The notes beneath the pieces were generated by a model. It did not search any database, was not told the origin of the DNA, and was given only the letters and a program-made list of their open reading frames with translations. From NCBI RefSeq assembly GCF_003261055.1, contig NZ_CP030074.1, positions 1 to 64,000 of the forward strand: 64,000 nt of DNA. Direction: 5' to 3'. Numbering within the stretch: position 1 is the stretch's first letter; each line of letters starts with the position of its first letter. Made by a program: the position numbers and the translations under genes. Below, piece after piece: positions 1-9,113 of the stretch. This DNA is from Streptomyces cadmiisoli (GTDB taxonomy: Bacteria > Actinomycetota > Actinomycetes > Streptomycetales > Streptomycetaceae).

Positions 1-2319
1 CGGCCGGATCAAAGAGCTCGGCCGCGAACGTGAACGGCGCCGCAAGCGCGCCACCGAGTACGACACCTGGCTCGCGCAGGCCGGCATGGATCCCGTCACC
101 GACGCCGCCTCCTTCCGCGAACGGACCGACCAGATCTCCACCGCCCGCTCCCGGGCCGAGGAACAAGAGCAGCAGGCCCGCGGGAAACTCGACAATCTCG
201 CCATCGCGCGCGCCACGGCAACACCACCGCGACCGACGCGCTGCGGCGCGAGATCACCAGCCTGCAACAGCAGCGCTCCAGCATCCCCGCCCAGTTGCTG
301 GCCCTGCGCCGCGAACTCGCCACCGCCACGGGCGTCTCCGACGAGGTCCTGCCGTTCGCCGGCGAGCTGATCCAGGTCCGCGACGACGAAGCCGAATGGG
401 CCGGCGCCGCCGAGCGCGTACTGCACGGGTTCGCCTTGTCCCTGCTGGTCCCACACGCCCACTACGACACAGTCTCGGCCTGGGTCAACGGCCGTCACCT
501 GGGCCTCAGACTGGTCTACTACCAAGTCCCCGCCCACACACCCCTCACCACGCTGCCAGACGACCCCACCCTGCTGACCGCCAAACTCCAGCTCAAGTCC
601 GACAGCTGGGCCCGCGACTGGCTCGCCGCGCGGCTGCGCTCGCGTGCCGACTACCTGTGTGCCGAAACCTGGACGCGTTCACCCGCACCACCCGGCCCCG
701 CCGTCACCCGGCAGGGCCTTATCAAAGGCGGCGGAGGCCGCCACGAGAAGAACGACACCCACCGCATCGACGACCGGCGCAACTGGGTGCTGGGCTGGAG
801 CAACCAGGCCAAGCTCGACGCCCTCCTCGCCGAGGCCACCCGCCTCACCCGCGAAAGCGCCGACATCACCACGGCCACCCGGGAACTCGAGAAGCAGCAG
901 CGGGCCCGCGCCGGAACCAGTGCCGCCCTCACCCTGCTGGCCAGCGTCGACGCCTACGCGGAACTCGACTGGCCAAGCACCGTCGCGGACATCGAGCAGT
1001 TCGAGCAGCAGAAGAGCGCCCTGGAAGCAGAAGCCGGTCTGGACAAGCTCACCGCACAGCTCCGGCGGACCGAGGACGAGATCGTACAGATCAGCAAGAC
1101 GTTCACCACGGGGCAGGAGGAGCTGGGCGGCCTGCGCCGCGACGTCCAGCACATCGCCGACCTGCTGGACAGGACCACCACGTTCCTCGCGACGTGCGAC
1201 CTCGACGGCATGGCGGAGCACGAGGACGCCCTGAGGAAGTTCCTGCCCGCGGCCGACGGCGACGGCCTCCTGGAGATGCTGGACGACGCCGAGCGTCAAT
1301 GCCGAAGAACGGCTGCTGCGCAGCAGCAGCAGCCGCCACGACGCCCTGCGCCACGCCAGCAGCCAGGCAGCGGGGCTGATGACCGCCTTCCGCGGCAGAT
1401 ACCCGGTCCACACCGCCGAGCTGGACAACACCATCGAATCCGCCGACGGCTACCGCACGTTGCACAGCCGGCTCACCGACGAGGACCTGCCCCGGTTCGA
1501 GGAACAGTTCCTCCTGTACCTGCGCACCAACGTCATCCGCGACATCGCTTCCTTCCAGGCCCATCTCGGTGCTCAGGAACAGCAGATCCGCGAGCGCATC
1601 GACGTGATCAACACCTCGTTGGCCGGCATCGACTACAACCCGGGGCGCTACATCCGGCTCAACGCCGCCCCACGCCGAACAGGGAGGTCCGCGAGTTCCA
1701 GCACGACCTGCGCGCCTGCACCAGCGAAGCGCTCTCGAACGACGCCGGCGACGCGTACACCGAAGAGAAGTTCCTCCAGGTCAAGGCGCTCCTCGACCGC
1801 TTCAAGGGCCGCCCGGAGCACACCCGTCTCGACAAGGAGTGGACCGCCCGGGTCACCGACGTGCGGCGCTGGTTCGTCTTCTCCGCCAGCGAACTCAACC
1901 GTGAGGACGACGCCGAGTACGAAGTCCACTCCGACTCCGGCGGCAAGTCCGGCGGCCAGAAGGAAAAACTCGCCTACACCATCCTCGCTGCTTCCCTCGC
2001 CTACCAGTTCCGCATCGACCCCACCGCCGCCAAACCCAAGACCTTCCACTTCGTCACCATCGACGAAGCCTTCGGACGCGGTGACGACCCCTCCGCCCAC
2101 TTCGCCCTCGACCTGTTCCAGCGCCTGGGTCTGCAACTCCTCGTCGTCACCCCGCTCCAGAAACTCCACGTCATCGAGCCCCACGTCACCCGCGTCGGCT
2201 ACGTTGACCGCCCCGACAAGACCCGCTCCCGCCTGAACAACCTCACCATCGAGGAGTTCCGCGCCCGCAAGCAGGCAGCAGCCCAGCAGGCGAACCAGCC
2301 CCCGAAGGAGCAGTCGTGA
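1..2319 (+). pseudogene. jetC: Wadjet SMC-like ATPase JetC, 5' truncated by window and frameshifted
   Basis: MukB-like SMC subunit of the Wadjet plasmid-defence complex, which loads on DNA so that JetD can cleave circular plasmids. Only the C-terminal part is in the window. Visible are long charged coiled-coil stretches, an ABC-signature-like segment SGGKSGGQKEKL (near 1936-1971) and a Walker B/D-loop segment FVTIDEAFGRGDD (near 2050-2090). The frame is broken three times: coding runs in frame 2 to about 210, frame 1 to about 1295, frame 2 to about 1665, then frame 1 to the TGA at 2317-2319. Protein text continues sensibly across each break, so these look like single-base indels, either decay or sequencing error. 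The stop overlaps the jetD GTG. jetA and jetB would lie outside the window to the left. Confidence 0.8.
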
Positions 2320-3494
2320 CCCGGCAGCATGGACCCGCCCCGAGCATGTGGTGGAAACCCTGCGCCCGCAAGTGGACCAGCGGCCGCTACCTCACCGCCG
2401 CCGCGGGCGGTCACCCCTTCGAACCCATCGGAGTGCCGCTGAAGGGCCCGACCGCGGCCGACGCCCTGCAGCACTACGAGCAGGCGCTCGCCTGGGCCCA
2501 GTGCTGGGCCCCCGACCGGAACCCCCATCTGCGCATCCAAACCAAATCCATCGGCGGCCGCAACGGCACCCCGTCGAATACCGTTCCGGCCCGAGCCTGG
2601 GTCGACACCCGCGACCGCCTCTGGATGCTGCTCCGCGTCACCACCCAGGTCGACAGCTTTCACACCCTGCACGAGCAGACCGCACGCCAGGACCCCGGCA
2701 TCGCACGGTGGATGGCCGACCATCCCATGAAGGTCCTCGCCCACGCTGCAGACTGGCACCAGCTCGTGCGCACCACGTGCTGGATCCGCGACCACGACAC
2801 CGAGGCGGTCTACCTGCGCGAGATCGACACCCCGGGCGTTGACACCAAGTTCATCGAGACCAACAAAGGAATCCTCGCCGAACTCCTCGACTGTGTGCTC
2901 CCTGAAAGCCGCGTCAACGCCATCGCACCGAAGAGCGATCTCGTCGCACGGTACGGCTTTCGCACCAAGCCCATCTACATCCGCCTTCGCTACCTCGGCG
3001 ACTCCCCCCTGCCATTCAGCGAACTCACCGTCCGCGCCGAGGAACTGGCCCACTGGTCCCCAGGGGTACGCACCGTCTTCGTCCTCGAGAACGAGATCAC
3101 CTACCTCTCACTGCCAGCAGTCCCCGACGCCATCGCCATCCTCGGCTCCGGATACGCCGCCGCCCTGCTGCGTCATCTGCCCTGGCTCGACGATGTCGAC
3201 CTCTGCTACTGGGGCGACATCGACACCCATGGCTTCGCCATCCTCGACCAGGTCCGAGGACGCTTCCCGCACACCACGTCACTGCTCATGGACCGCGCCA
3301 CCCTCCTCGCCCACGAGTCCCACTGGGGCCAGGAGAAGACCCAAGCACGCGGCGGCCTGACACACCTCACCCCCGAGGAGGCCCACCTCGACCGGGACCT
3401 GCGGACCGGCGCCTACCGGCCGCACCTGCGCCTGGAGCAGGAGCGCATCGCCATCACCGCCGTGCGAGAGGCACTGACACAGCACCGGGAATGA
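2316..3494 (+). CDS. jetD: Wadjet nuclease subunit JetD (DUF3322/DUF2220 type)
   Basis: 392-aa protein that fits JetD, the topoisomerase VI/Toprim-like subunit that cleaves plasmid DNA after extrusion by the JetABC motor. The C-terminal Toprim-like half shows the acidic motif FVLENEIT (about residues 253-262) and YWGDIDTHGFAIL (about 297-309), followed by LLMDRATLLAH and a conserved HWGQE. The GTG start is fused to the jetC stop as GTGA, which implies translational coupling. The gene is intact although jetC is not. A strong hairpin lies about 230 bases downstream. Confidence 0.85.
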   Translation: MTRQHGPAPSMWWKPCARKWTSGRYLTAAAGGHPFEPIGVPLKGPTAADALQHYEQALAWAQCWAPDRNPHLRIQTKSIGGRNGTPSNTVPARAWVDTRDRLWMLLRVTTQVDSFHTLHEQTARQDPGIARWMADHPMKVLAHAADWHQLVRTTCWIRDHDTEAVYLREIDTPGVDTKFIETNKGILAELLDCVLPESRVNAIAPKSDLVARYGFRTKPIYIRLRYLGDSPLPFSELTVRAEELAHWSPGVRTVFVLENEITYLSLPAVPDAIAILGSGYAAALLRHLPWLDDVDLCYWGDIDTHGFAILDQVRGRFPHTTSLLMDRATLLAHESHWGQEKTQARGGLTHLTPEEAHLDRDLRTGAYRPHLRLEQERIAITAVREALTQHRE

Positions 3495-3724
3495 CACCCA
3501 GGGCTGCAGACACCGGACAGCCGCGGACCAGGGCCGTGGTTGTCGAGGAAAAGGCCGCTTCCGCGTCCGCCAGGCAAGCGGTCTGGAGCTCCCCATGCTC
3601 CAGCCTCTGCCCCTACGAGGCCCACAGCCTACGGGCGCGGCCGAGCACGACAGACACGCCCGAATCTTGATCACCCGCCGCGCTGGGGTGGGTCCGTGAG
3701 TCGTTTTGCGGTTCTGGAGATGCA

Positions 3725-3755
3725 GCAGCGGCCCGCCAGTGTGGCGGGCCGCTGC
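3725..3755. terminator. Strong hairpin between convergent genes
   Basis: Perfect 13-bp arms (3725-3737 and 3743-3755) around a 5-base loop, between jetD on the plus strand and the convergent unknown gene at 3857. There is no T tract. A second, smaller hairpin (gtgcctc/gaggcac) follows near 3769-3788. Likely a bidirectional terminator. Confidence 0.6.
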
Positions 3756-3856
3756 CTCAACGAGTCGTTGTGCCTCAGCGTGAGGCACTCATGATGAGTC
3801 TGCCTATAGGACGGATCTCGTTTCAACTTGGTGGGACGGCAGAAGAATGGTTCGCA

Positions 3857-4483
3857 TCAGCGGCGCCTTCCATCTGTCATGCGGTCAGGGTGCTGCAAGT
3901 ACTCTTCGATTTCCCTCACCAGCTGCTTTGCGTCTTCACTTAGCCCTGGGTTGGCTGCAGCACTCAGCGCCATTTGAACTGCCGCAAAAGTGCGGGATCC
4001 AGCAGTTGCGCCGCTGGCTTTCCACACGAACAGTGCTGCACTTTCTTCCAACTCAGGTGGCGGAGAAGAGTCGACTGACGTATTCTCTTGCTCCTGCTTT
4101 TCCGCATGAAGCATTTCCAGATAGTCCGCCGCGTCCGCGTCGCCTCGTTCTGCCGCCCATTGCCACCAGGCCAGGGACTCTTCATCCCTGTCCAGATATT
4201 CCAGGAGTTCCGCGATCCGGCGTGTTTCCTGTGCAGTGGCTTTCCGCGCGCACTCGCGTGCCAGCAGTAGGACGAGTTCACCCTTGGCTTCGATACGGTC
4301 TGGGTCGTCCGGACATTCGGCGGGGGCCGGGGGCCAGCCGGCAAGCTGGCCCCCCTCCGCCTGTGCCGAGTCCTCGGGTGTCCGCGGACTCTCCGAAAGG
4401 GCCTGCTCGGAGCGTTCGAGCAGGGCCCATACGGCGAGGAGCCGGATGGCGCCCTGCTCGTTTTCCCTGTCCCAGGTGGTCAT
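3857..4483 (-). CDS. Unknown protein, last gene of the ECF sigma operon
   Basis: 208 aa, acidic, with no signal peptide or membrane segment. The middle part (about residues 65-125) is helical with a run resembling a Sel1/TPR-like helix pair (EESLAWWQWAAERGDADAAD), which is suggestive only. Its ATG overlaps the stop of the upstream sigma gene (ATGA, 4480-4483), so it is almost certainly co-translated with it. It could be a cytoplasmic modulator of the sigma factor, but nothing in the sequence proves this. Confidence 0.7.
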   Translation of the reverse strand: MTTWDRENEQGAIRLLAVWALLERSEQALSESPRTPEDSAQAEGGQLAGWPPAPAECPDDPDRIEAKGELVLLLARECARKATAQETRRIAELLEYLDRDEESLAWWQWAAERGDADAADYLEMLHAEKQEQENTSVDSSPPPELEESAALFVWKASGATAGSRTFAAVQMALSAAANPGLSEDAKQLVREIEEYLQHPDRMTDGRRR

Positions 4484-5007
4484 GCGGTTTCCTCCTCGCC
4501 GGTCTCGTTGACGAACTTCTTCAGGTTCATGATGGCCATGCGGATGTACTTCTTCACCGACTCCTCCTTAAGGCCCAGGCGCCTCCCCGCTTCTTCAGGA
4601 CTGAAATCCTGAAGAACGCACAGGGTGATGGCCTGCCGCTGCCGGTCGGGAAGTTTGGCGACTAGTTCATCGATACCCTCTTTGATCATTTCGTAGGCGG
4701 CATCGGGAATACCGGTCTGGGATTCCTGTTCGGGCAGTTCCTGCAACGGGGCAGGAACCATGCGCTGGTTACGCCGGAACTGGTCGATGACCGCGTTCCT
4801 CACCGCGGTACGGCCGTAGGCGGCCCGGTTACCGGGCCGCGCCACGATCTTTTCCCACGACGTGAACATGCGCATGTACGCGACCTGCACGGCGTCTTCG
4901 GCGCTGTGCAGGTCGCCGCCTGCTTCGGCCCGGGCTACGCGGGAGAACGCCGCGCTGGTCTCGAGGACGAACGCCTCGAAGTCCGTGCCCCGGTCGGGCT
5001 CGGTCAC
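4480..5007 (-). CDS. ECF-type RNA polymerase sigma factor
   Basis: 175 aa. The sigma-2 region (about residues 15-75) contains SAEDAVQVAYMRMFTSWEKI and the sigma-4 region (about 110-165) contains LPDRQRQAITLCVLQDFS followed by an HTH. A GTG start at 5007 is chosen because a GAGG box sits 4 bases upstream and the GTG overlaps the TGA of the preceding small gene. It is flanked by two overlapping genes, so the three form one operon. No typical zinc-binding anti-sigma protein is seen. The small membrane protein upstream is the best candidate for a partner. Confidence 0.85.
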   Translation of the reverse strand: MTEPDRGTDFEAFVLETSAAFSRVARAEAGGDLHSAEDAVQVAYMRMFTSWEKIVARPGNRAAYGRTAVRNAVIDQFRRNQRMVPAPLQELPEQESQTGIPDAAYEMIKEGIDELVAKLPDRQRQAITLCVLQDFSPEEAGRRLGLKEESVKKYIRMAIMNLKKFVNETGEEETA

Positions 5008-5303
5008 GCAGCCTCCTGGGAGGTGATCGCCCGCTGGTCCGGCTCCGAGTGCTTGTAGAACAGCCACGCCGGCTGCCCTTCCTCGAAGCGGGCCGCGGCC
5101 CCGCCCTCCGGCAGCGCCGCCGCCATCGCAATCATCGTTGCGCGCTGCTCGCGCTCCGTGCGAACGTGCAGATACACCGTCAGGCACATCTCCATCGCGC
5201 TCTTCGTACGGCGCAGCGCGTGGTACGCCAGGAACAACAGCGGGATCGAGATCCCACCCGCGCCCGTCCACTCCAGCCAGGTCACCGACCGGCCTCCCGT
5301 CAT
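5004..5303 (-). CDS. Small membrane protein upstream of ECF sigma factor
   Basis: 99 aa. One hydrophobic segment near the N-terminus (GISIPLLFLAYHAL, about residues 17-30) is followed by a soluble C-terminal tail of about 65 residues. The stop overlaps the sigma-factor start (GTGA). First gene of the operon. No family was recognised. Position and topology would allow a role as membrane tether or signal sensor for the sigma factor, but that is inference. Confidence 0.65.
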   Translation of the reverse strand: MTGGRSVTWLEWTGAGGISIPLLFLAYHALRRTKSAMEMCLTVYLHVRTEREQRATMIAMAAALPEGGAAARFEEGQPAWLFYKHSEPDQRAITSQEAA

Positions 5304-5639
5304 CGACTCGTTGATGAGGGCCTATCGCCCTCACCACCTACACGCGCCGAGAGGCCCGAATCCGGACGCCGTGACCCAACTTTTTTCCCACGCAGCCCTA
5401 TTGCCACGCCAGACCCTTACTGACCTGCAGAAACACCGACCCGTAGGGGCCGGGTCAGAGAACTCGTCGTGCAACCGGCCAGAAACAGCGGGCGACTTCG
5501 AGGTGCCCGCGCCGGCAGGGCAGGCCCGAGTCGGCACCTGCTGCTGGTTTCAAGCCGGAGACCGACGCGTGACCGGTGACACCACACAAGTCGTACAGAT
5601 GTGCCGGTCGGCAATCCAGTGCGGGCGGTTCGGCCAGAT
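5304..5639. other. Intergenic stretch upstream of the ECF operon
   Basis: No gene seen. It should hold the promoter of the minus-strand operon that starts at 5303, and it ends where similarity to jetD begins. Confidence 0.4.
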
Positions 5640-6180
5640 CTCCCGCTGCCGCCGGTCCCCGGCGCCATCGCCGTCCTCGGCTCCGGATACGCCGCTGCCC
5701 TGCTGCGTCATCTGCCCTGGCTCAACGACGTCGACCTCTGTCACTGGGGCGCCAACAACACCCATGGCTTCGCCATCCGCGACCAGATCCAAGGACGCGT
5801 CCCGCACACCACGTCACTGCTCATGGACCGCGCCACCCCTCCTCGCCCACGAGTGCCACCGGCAGCAGAAGACACAGACACGCCTCACCCCGAGGAGGCC
5901 CGCCTCGACCAGGACCGGGGCTACCGGCCGCACCTGCGCCTGGAACAGGAGCGCACGCCATCACCGCGGTGCGAGAGGCACTTGCGCGGCACCGGGCCTG
6001 ACACCCAGGGCAGCAGACACCGGACAGCCGACGCCAGGACCGTGGCCGGGGCCACTCCCGCGTCCGACCGGCCAAACAGTCCGCGGTCCCCTGCACTCCA
6101 GCCTCCACCCCTGCCGGTCTCACAGCCACGGGTCGCGGCCAAGCTCGACGAACACGCCCGAATCTTCGTCACCCGCCAGC
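5640..6180 (+). pseudogene. Decayed copy of the jetD 3' end and its flank
   Basis: Nucleotide similarity to about 3105-3680. It covers the last third of jetD (GSGYAAALLRHLPWL kept, YWGDID changed to HWGANN, which removes the acidic pair) and continues past the jetD stop into the downstream flank (shared 'acacgcccgaatctt'). The frame is lost after LLMDRAT. Because flanking noncoding DNA is also copied, this is a segmental duplication or the remnant of a second Wadjet locus, not an independent gene. Confidence 0.8.
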
Positions 6181-6346
6181 ACCGACCGGCAGCCCGCCGG
6201 TCAACAGCGACCGACACCTGGAAGGCTGAACCAATTCGGTCCTTCGAGTTCCTGTCCAGCCACGCGATGCAGCGTCTACGGGAACATCAGCCCAGGCCGG
6301 AGCTCGCCGACGCCTGCGTGGCCTGCACGATCGGGCACGACCCTGG

Positions 6347-6817
6347 TCACCGGTAGAGGAAGTCCGTCCAGCACCTCTGGAGTCCGGCGACCAGGGTGAC
6401 GGCGGTGTCCGCCGCCTCGCGGCGCTGCGCAGGTTCACGGGCGGTGTACATGCCGCTGCTGGTCCGTCCCCGAGCGCGGTACTCCGCGGCGAGCCGGCAA
6501 AAGGTGAGCGAGGGGCGAAAGAGGGTGTCCGCCGTCGCGGCTTCGTCGACAAGCTCGGCCGGCAGGCCACCGTACACCTCGGTCGCAATCCAGCAGGCCC
6601 AGTCCACCAGCTTGTGCGTCGCCCCCGCGTCCTGAGCGAAACGGTCGAGCAGCATCGAACGGCAGTCCTGGCATCCGTCCGCGGTTGCGTACAACAACTG
6701 GTCCAGCAGGGCGTCCTCTGCCCGGTCCGGAACGTCGGGCAGGTGCAACCTGGACGGCGGGACGAACTTCCGGCGCTGTTCCGCCCTTTCCCTGTGCGGA
6801 TGGTCAGTGGTGATCAC
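6347..6817 (-). CDS. Hypothetical protein
   Basis: 156 aa with no signal peptide and no membrane segment. It has a Cys pair (GCQDCRSML) and mostly helical, Arg/Ala-rich sequence. Codon use is typical of Streptomyces. No family was recognised. Confidence 0.5.
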   Translation of the reverse strand: MITTDHPHRERAEQRRKFVPPSRLHLPDVPDRAEDALLDQLLYATADGCQDCRSMLLDRFAQDAGATHKLVDWACWIATEVYGGLPAELVDEAATADTLFRPSLTFCRLAAEYRARGRTSSGMYTAREPAQRREAADTAVTLVAGLQRCWTDFLYR

Positions 6818-6865
6818 GATCCGTTTTCACGCCTCCCCGGCACGCTCGTCGTGCAGCACAGCTCA

Positions 6866-7255
6866 TCATCGCGCGTCCCCGCGTGCGGATGCCGGTCTAT
6901 TCACGCTTGAAGGCTGCCTTCGAGAGTGCGGACGCAGCAGGCGGGCCTGGTGGTGCCAGACCGGGCCGGGGTACGGGTAGTCGAGCGCCGGGATGGGGTG
7001 GCCGGCGTCCCTGACGAGGGCTGTGCGGCGGTAGCCGAAGGATTTACTGAACAGATGGAAGTGGCCCGGTGCACCTTCGAGCTGACGGAAGAACCGGGCG
7101 GCTTGCAGATAAGGCCGGGCGTGGGGCGGGATCGCGTACCGGACGCGGGGCGGCAGATGCTCCTGGTCGTACGCGCCGCTGAAGGGCTCGGGCAGGGCGA
7201 GCCGGGAGCCGTCGTGATGCACGTCGTCGACGGTGGCGTGGACGAGGCGGTCCAC
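6866..7255 (-). pseudogene. Remnant of a paralogue of the fourth transposition-module protein
   Basis: The translation contains YAIPPHARPYLQAARFFR and later ALVRDAGHPIPALDYPYPGP..WHHQAR. It lines up with the C-terminus of the 7704-9113 gene (YAIPPRARPLLTAALAFR and LIRDAGLDFPAVTHPHPAQDWHTAAR). Only the C-terminal part is present, so this is a fragment lying directly downstream of the related locus. Confidence 0.65.
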
Positions 7256-7303
7256 AGCGAGGGCTTGAGCTTGCGGTCCATCGTCTTGTTGCCCGGCGAG
7301 GCG

Positions 7304-7795
7304 GCCTCGACACCTTCGGCATGCGCTGGTGACAGGGTGCTGTGCCGCAAGCTGTCATTGGGTGGCGGCTCTGCGAACGCGGTACTTCCAATGTGAAAGG
7401 GACCGCACAACAGTCTCGGCCCCGATGGGGTTAGCGCTGTGCACGTAGACGGTGCCGATCTGGAACGGGTGTCCATAAAAGGCGGCCTCTTCCAGGAGGG
7501 TCACCACCGGCATGATGCTGTCATCCCCGCCGAGGTCGTGGTCGAGCCAGAGCTCGTCGATGAAGATGTGCTGGTGCTCCTGGAGGAGTTGGACTCCTTC
7601 ACGGCTCGTACGGGCGAGCCGTGTCGCTCGGGGCAGCGCCCTGAGGTCGTCAATGGCGAGGATGACCGGTGTCGGTTCAGGAGAGGGCTGCTGCACCCGA
7701 CCATCATCCCCGCAGGGCGGCGGGCAGGTGTCGGCAGCGGGCGGCGGTGTGCCAGTCCTGTGCGGGGTGCGGGTGTGTGACGGCCGGGAAGTCGA
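7304..7795. repeat. About 490-bp duplicated block, copy A
   Basis: It holds, in order, the last codons of a helicase-associated repeat (..LDTFGMRW-stop at 7330-7332), a cREC gene and the tail of the fourth transposition protein. It is colinear and highly similar to 29605-30093, with long identical runs such as 'ggtacttccaatgtgaaag'. Confidence 0.85.
7355..7696 (-). CDS. Cyclic-phosphate-processing receiver (cREC) domain protein, copy 1
   Basis: 113 aa. The pattern VILAIDDLRALP .. ELWLDHDLGGDD .. VYVHSANPIGAETVV matches the cREC receiver-like domain, which has been proposed to act on 2',3'-cyclic phosphate RNA ends in RNA repair and conflict systems. The GTG start at 7696 is shared with the second copy. 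It lies 7 bases after the stop of the transposition-module gene and in the same direction, so it may be the last gene of that operon. The function in this context is not known. Confidence 0.7.
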   Translation of the reverse strand: MQQPSPEPTPVILAIDDLRALPRATRLARTSREGVQLLQEHQHIFIDELWLDHDLGGDDSIMPVVTLLEEAAFYGHPFQIGTVYVHSANPIGAETVVRSLSHWKYRVRRAATQ

Positions 7796-9113
7796 GGCCG
7801 GCGTCGCGGATGAGGTTGTCGAAGCGGACGGGGGTACCGAAGCAGCCGGCGAACAGTCCGAGGTGGTCGGTGGTGCGCGGGGTGCGGCGGCGGAAGGCGA
7901 GGGCGGCGGTGAGCAGGGGGCGGGCGCGGGGCGGGATGGCGTACATGTGCCGCGGGCCGGGTGGCGTGCCGATGTAGATCCGCGAGTCGCGGTCGATGGC
8001 CAGGCGGGTGGCGTGCTCGTCGACGCTGGCGATCTGGGTCATGGCCAGCAGGGACTGATCGGTGCCGGTGAACAGCAGGGCGGCCGCTGCGGCAGCGCGC
8101 AGCGGATTGGGCAGGTGTGTGGCCAGGGCGTGGGCCCGGCGGGGGGTGATCGGCACGGTGGTGATTCCGGGGCCGCCCCGCTCGATGAGGTCGTCAGGGA
8201 CGTCGAGTTGGAGGTGCCGGCTGAGGAATCCTCTCTGGGCTCCGCGTACGCGGGCGAGGGTGTGCTGGGGGCTGGGGCTTGAGACGGTGAGGCGGGCCAG
8301 GAACAGGCGCAGACCTTCCAAGTCCGGCCAGTGACCGCTGCTTTCGGGGACGGCGTCCTTGTCCTGGGGGACAGCGCCCTTGGCATCCTTGGTCCGGGGC
8401 GCGGCCGATGGTGCGGGTCGGCGGGTGAGCCAGGTGCGGGCGGCGGCGTAGCCCGCCTGGTACTGGCCGTCGGTATGGGCGAAGTCGGCCTCGTTCAGGC
8501 GGCGCTTGCACTCCTCGCGGAAGGCGGCCACGTCTGTTCGGGGCAGGTTGGGCAGCCGGTGCACATGATCGGACGGCGGCGGTCCCGGGCACCGGCCCGG
8601 GGCGGGCGGGCCGATGGCGTCCAGGATGGACGCAGTGTCCGATATCGTCCGCAGATCGGTGAGGCGGGCCGCGGCCAGCCGTGTGCGCAGGCGCAATTCG
8701 GCGGCTTCGGTGGGTGTATGGGCCACGAGGACGAGGCGGATGCCGGTCTCGGCACGCCAGGTGGCCAGGCGCTCCAGGCGTTCGGGTGTGAGGCGGTGGG
8801 CGCGCAGCACGGTGGCTTCCCTGATTCGGGTGGTCAGGGTCCAGCAGGTCACCGCGCGCCAGGCCGCGTCGGTGGCCATCCGCTCGGCGTCAGGGCGGGC
8901 GAAGCTGTCGCGGCCCATGGCGCGCAGCAGGTCCAGGGCGAGGTAGGCGAGGCTGTTGGTGTGCGGGGTGGGGTCCGTGGTGATGCGGCCGTCCTCGGGG
9001 TGGGCACGCTGGTGAGCGGCATGGTGGATGGCGTGGTCGTCGCCCGCATCCAGGAGCAGCCAGACGGGCGGCACTGTGGTCGGCGCACAGGCGGCAAAAG
9101 CGGGTGGGGTCAT
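7704..9113 (-). CDS. Fourth protein of Mu/Tn7-like transposition module, unknown function
   Basis: 469 aa with an ATGA overlap to the preceding ATPase (9110-9113). The N-terminal half has an alpha/beta look (VWLLLDAGDDHAIHHAAHQ; a stretch IRLVLVAHTPTEAAELRLR). The C-terminal 180 residues resemble the layout of a tyrosine-recombinase catalytic domain (an 'ALLFTGTDQSLLAMTQI' helix pair, a beta hairpin, 'YAIPPRARPLLTAAL'). The catalytic Arg after the first helix is absent and no nucleophilic Tyr is evident. Gene order suggests a target-selection or TniQ/TnsD-like role. Two further C-terminal fragments of the family are in this window (6866 and 30004). Confidence 0.65.
   Translation of the reverse strand: MTPPAFAACAPTTVPPVWLLLDAGDDHAIHHAAHQRAHPEDGRITTDPTPHTNSLAYLALDLLRAMGRDSFARPDAERMATDAAWRAVTCWTLTTRIREATVLRAHRLTPERLERLATWRAETGIRLVLVAHTPTEAAELRLRTRLAAARLTDLRTISDTASILDAIGPPAPGRCPGPPPSDHVHRLPNLPRTDVAAFREECKRRLNEADFAHTDGQYQAGYAAARTWLTRRPAPSAAPRTKDAKGAVPQDKDAVPESSGHWPDLEGLRLFLARLTVSSPSPQHTLARVRGAQRGFLSRHLQLDVPDDLIERGGPGITTVPITPRRAHALATHLPNPLRAAAAAALLFTGTDQSLLAMTQIASVDEHATRLAIDRDSRIYIGTPPGPRHMYAIPPRARPLLTAALAFRRRTPRTTDHLGLFAGCFGTPVRFDNLIRDAGLDFPAVTHPHPAQDWHTAARCRHLPAALRG

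Noticed and set aside
30..1379. Long plus-strand open frame with Arg/Pro-rich translation
   Set aside because: It is the shadow of the frameshifted jetC; composition is not protein-like and no start signal is present.
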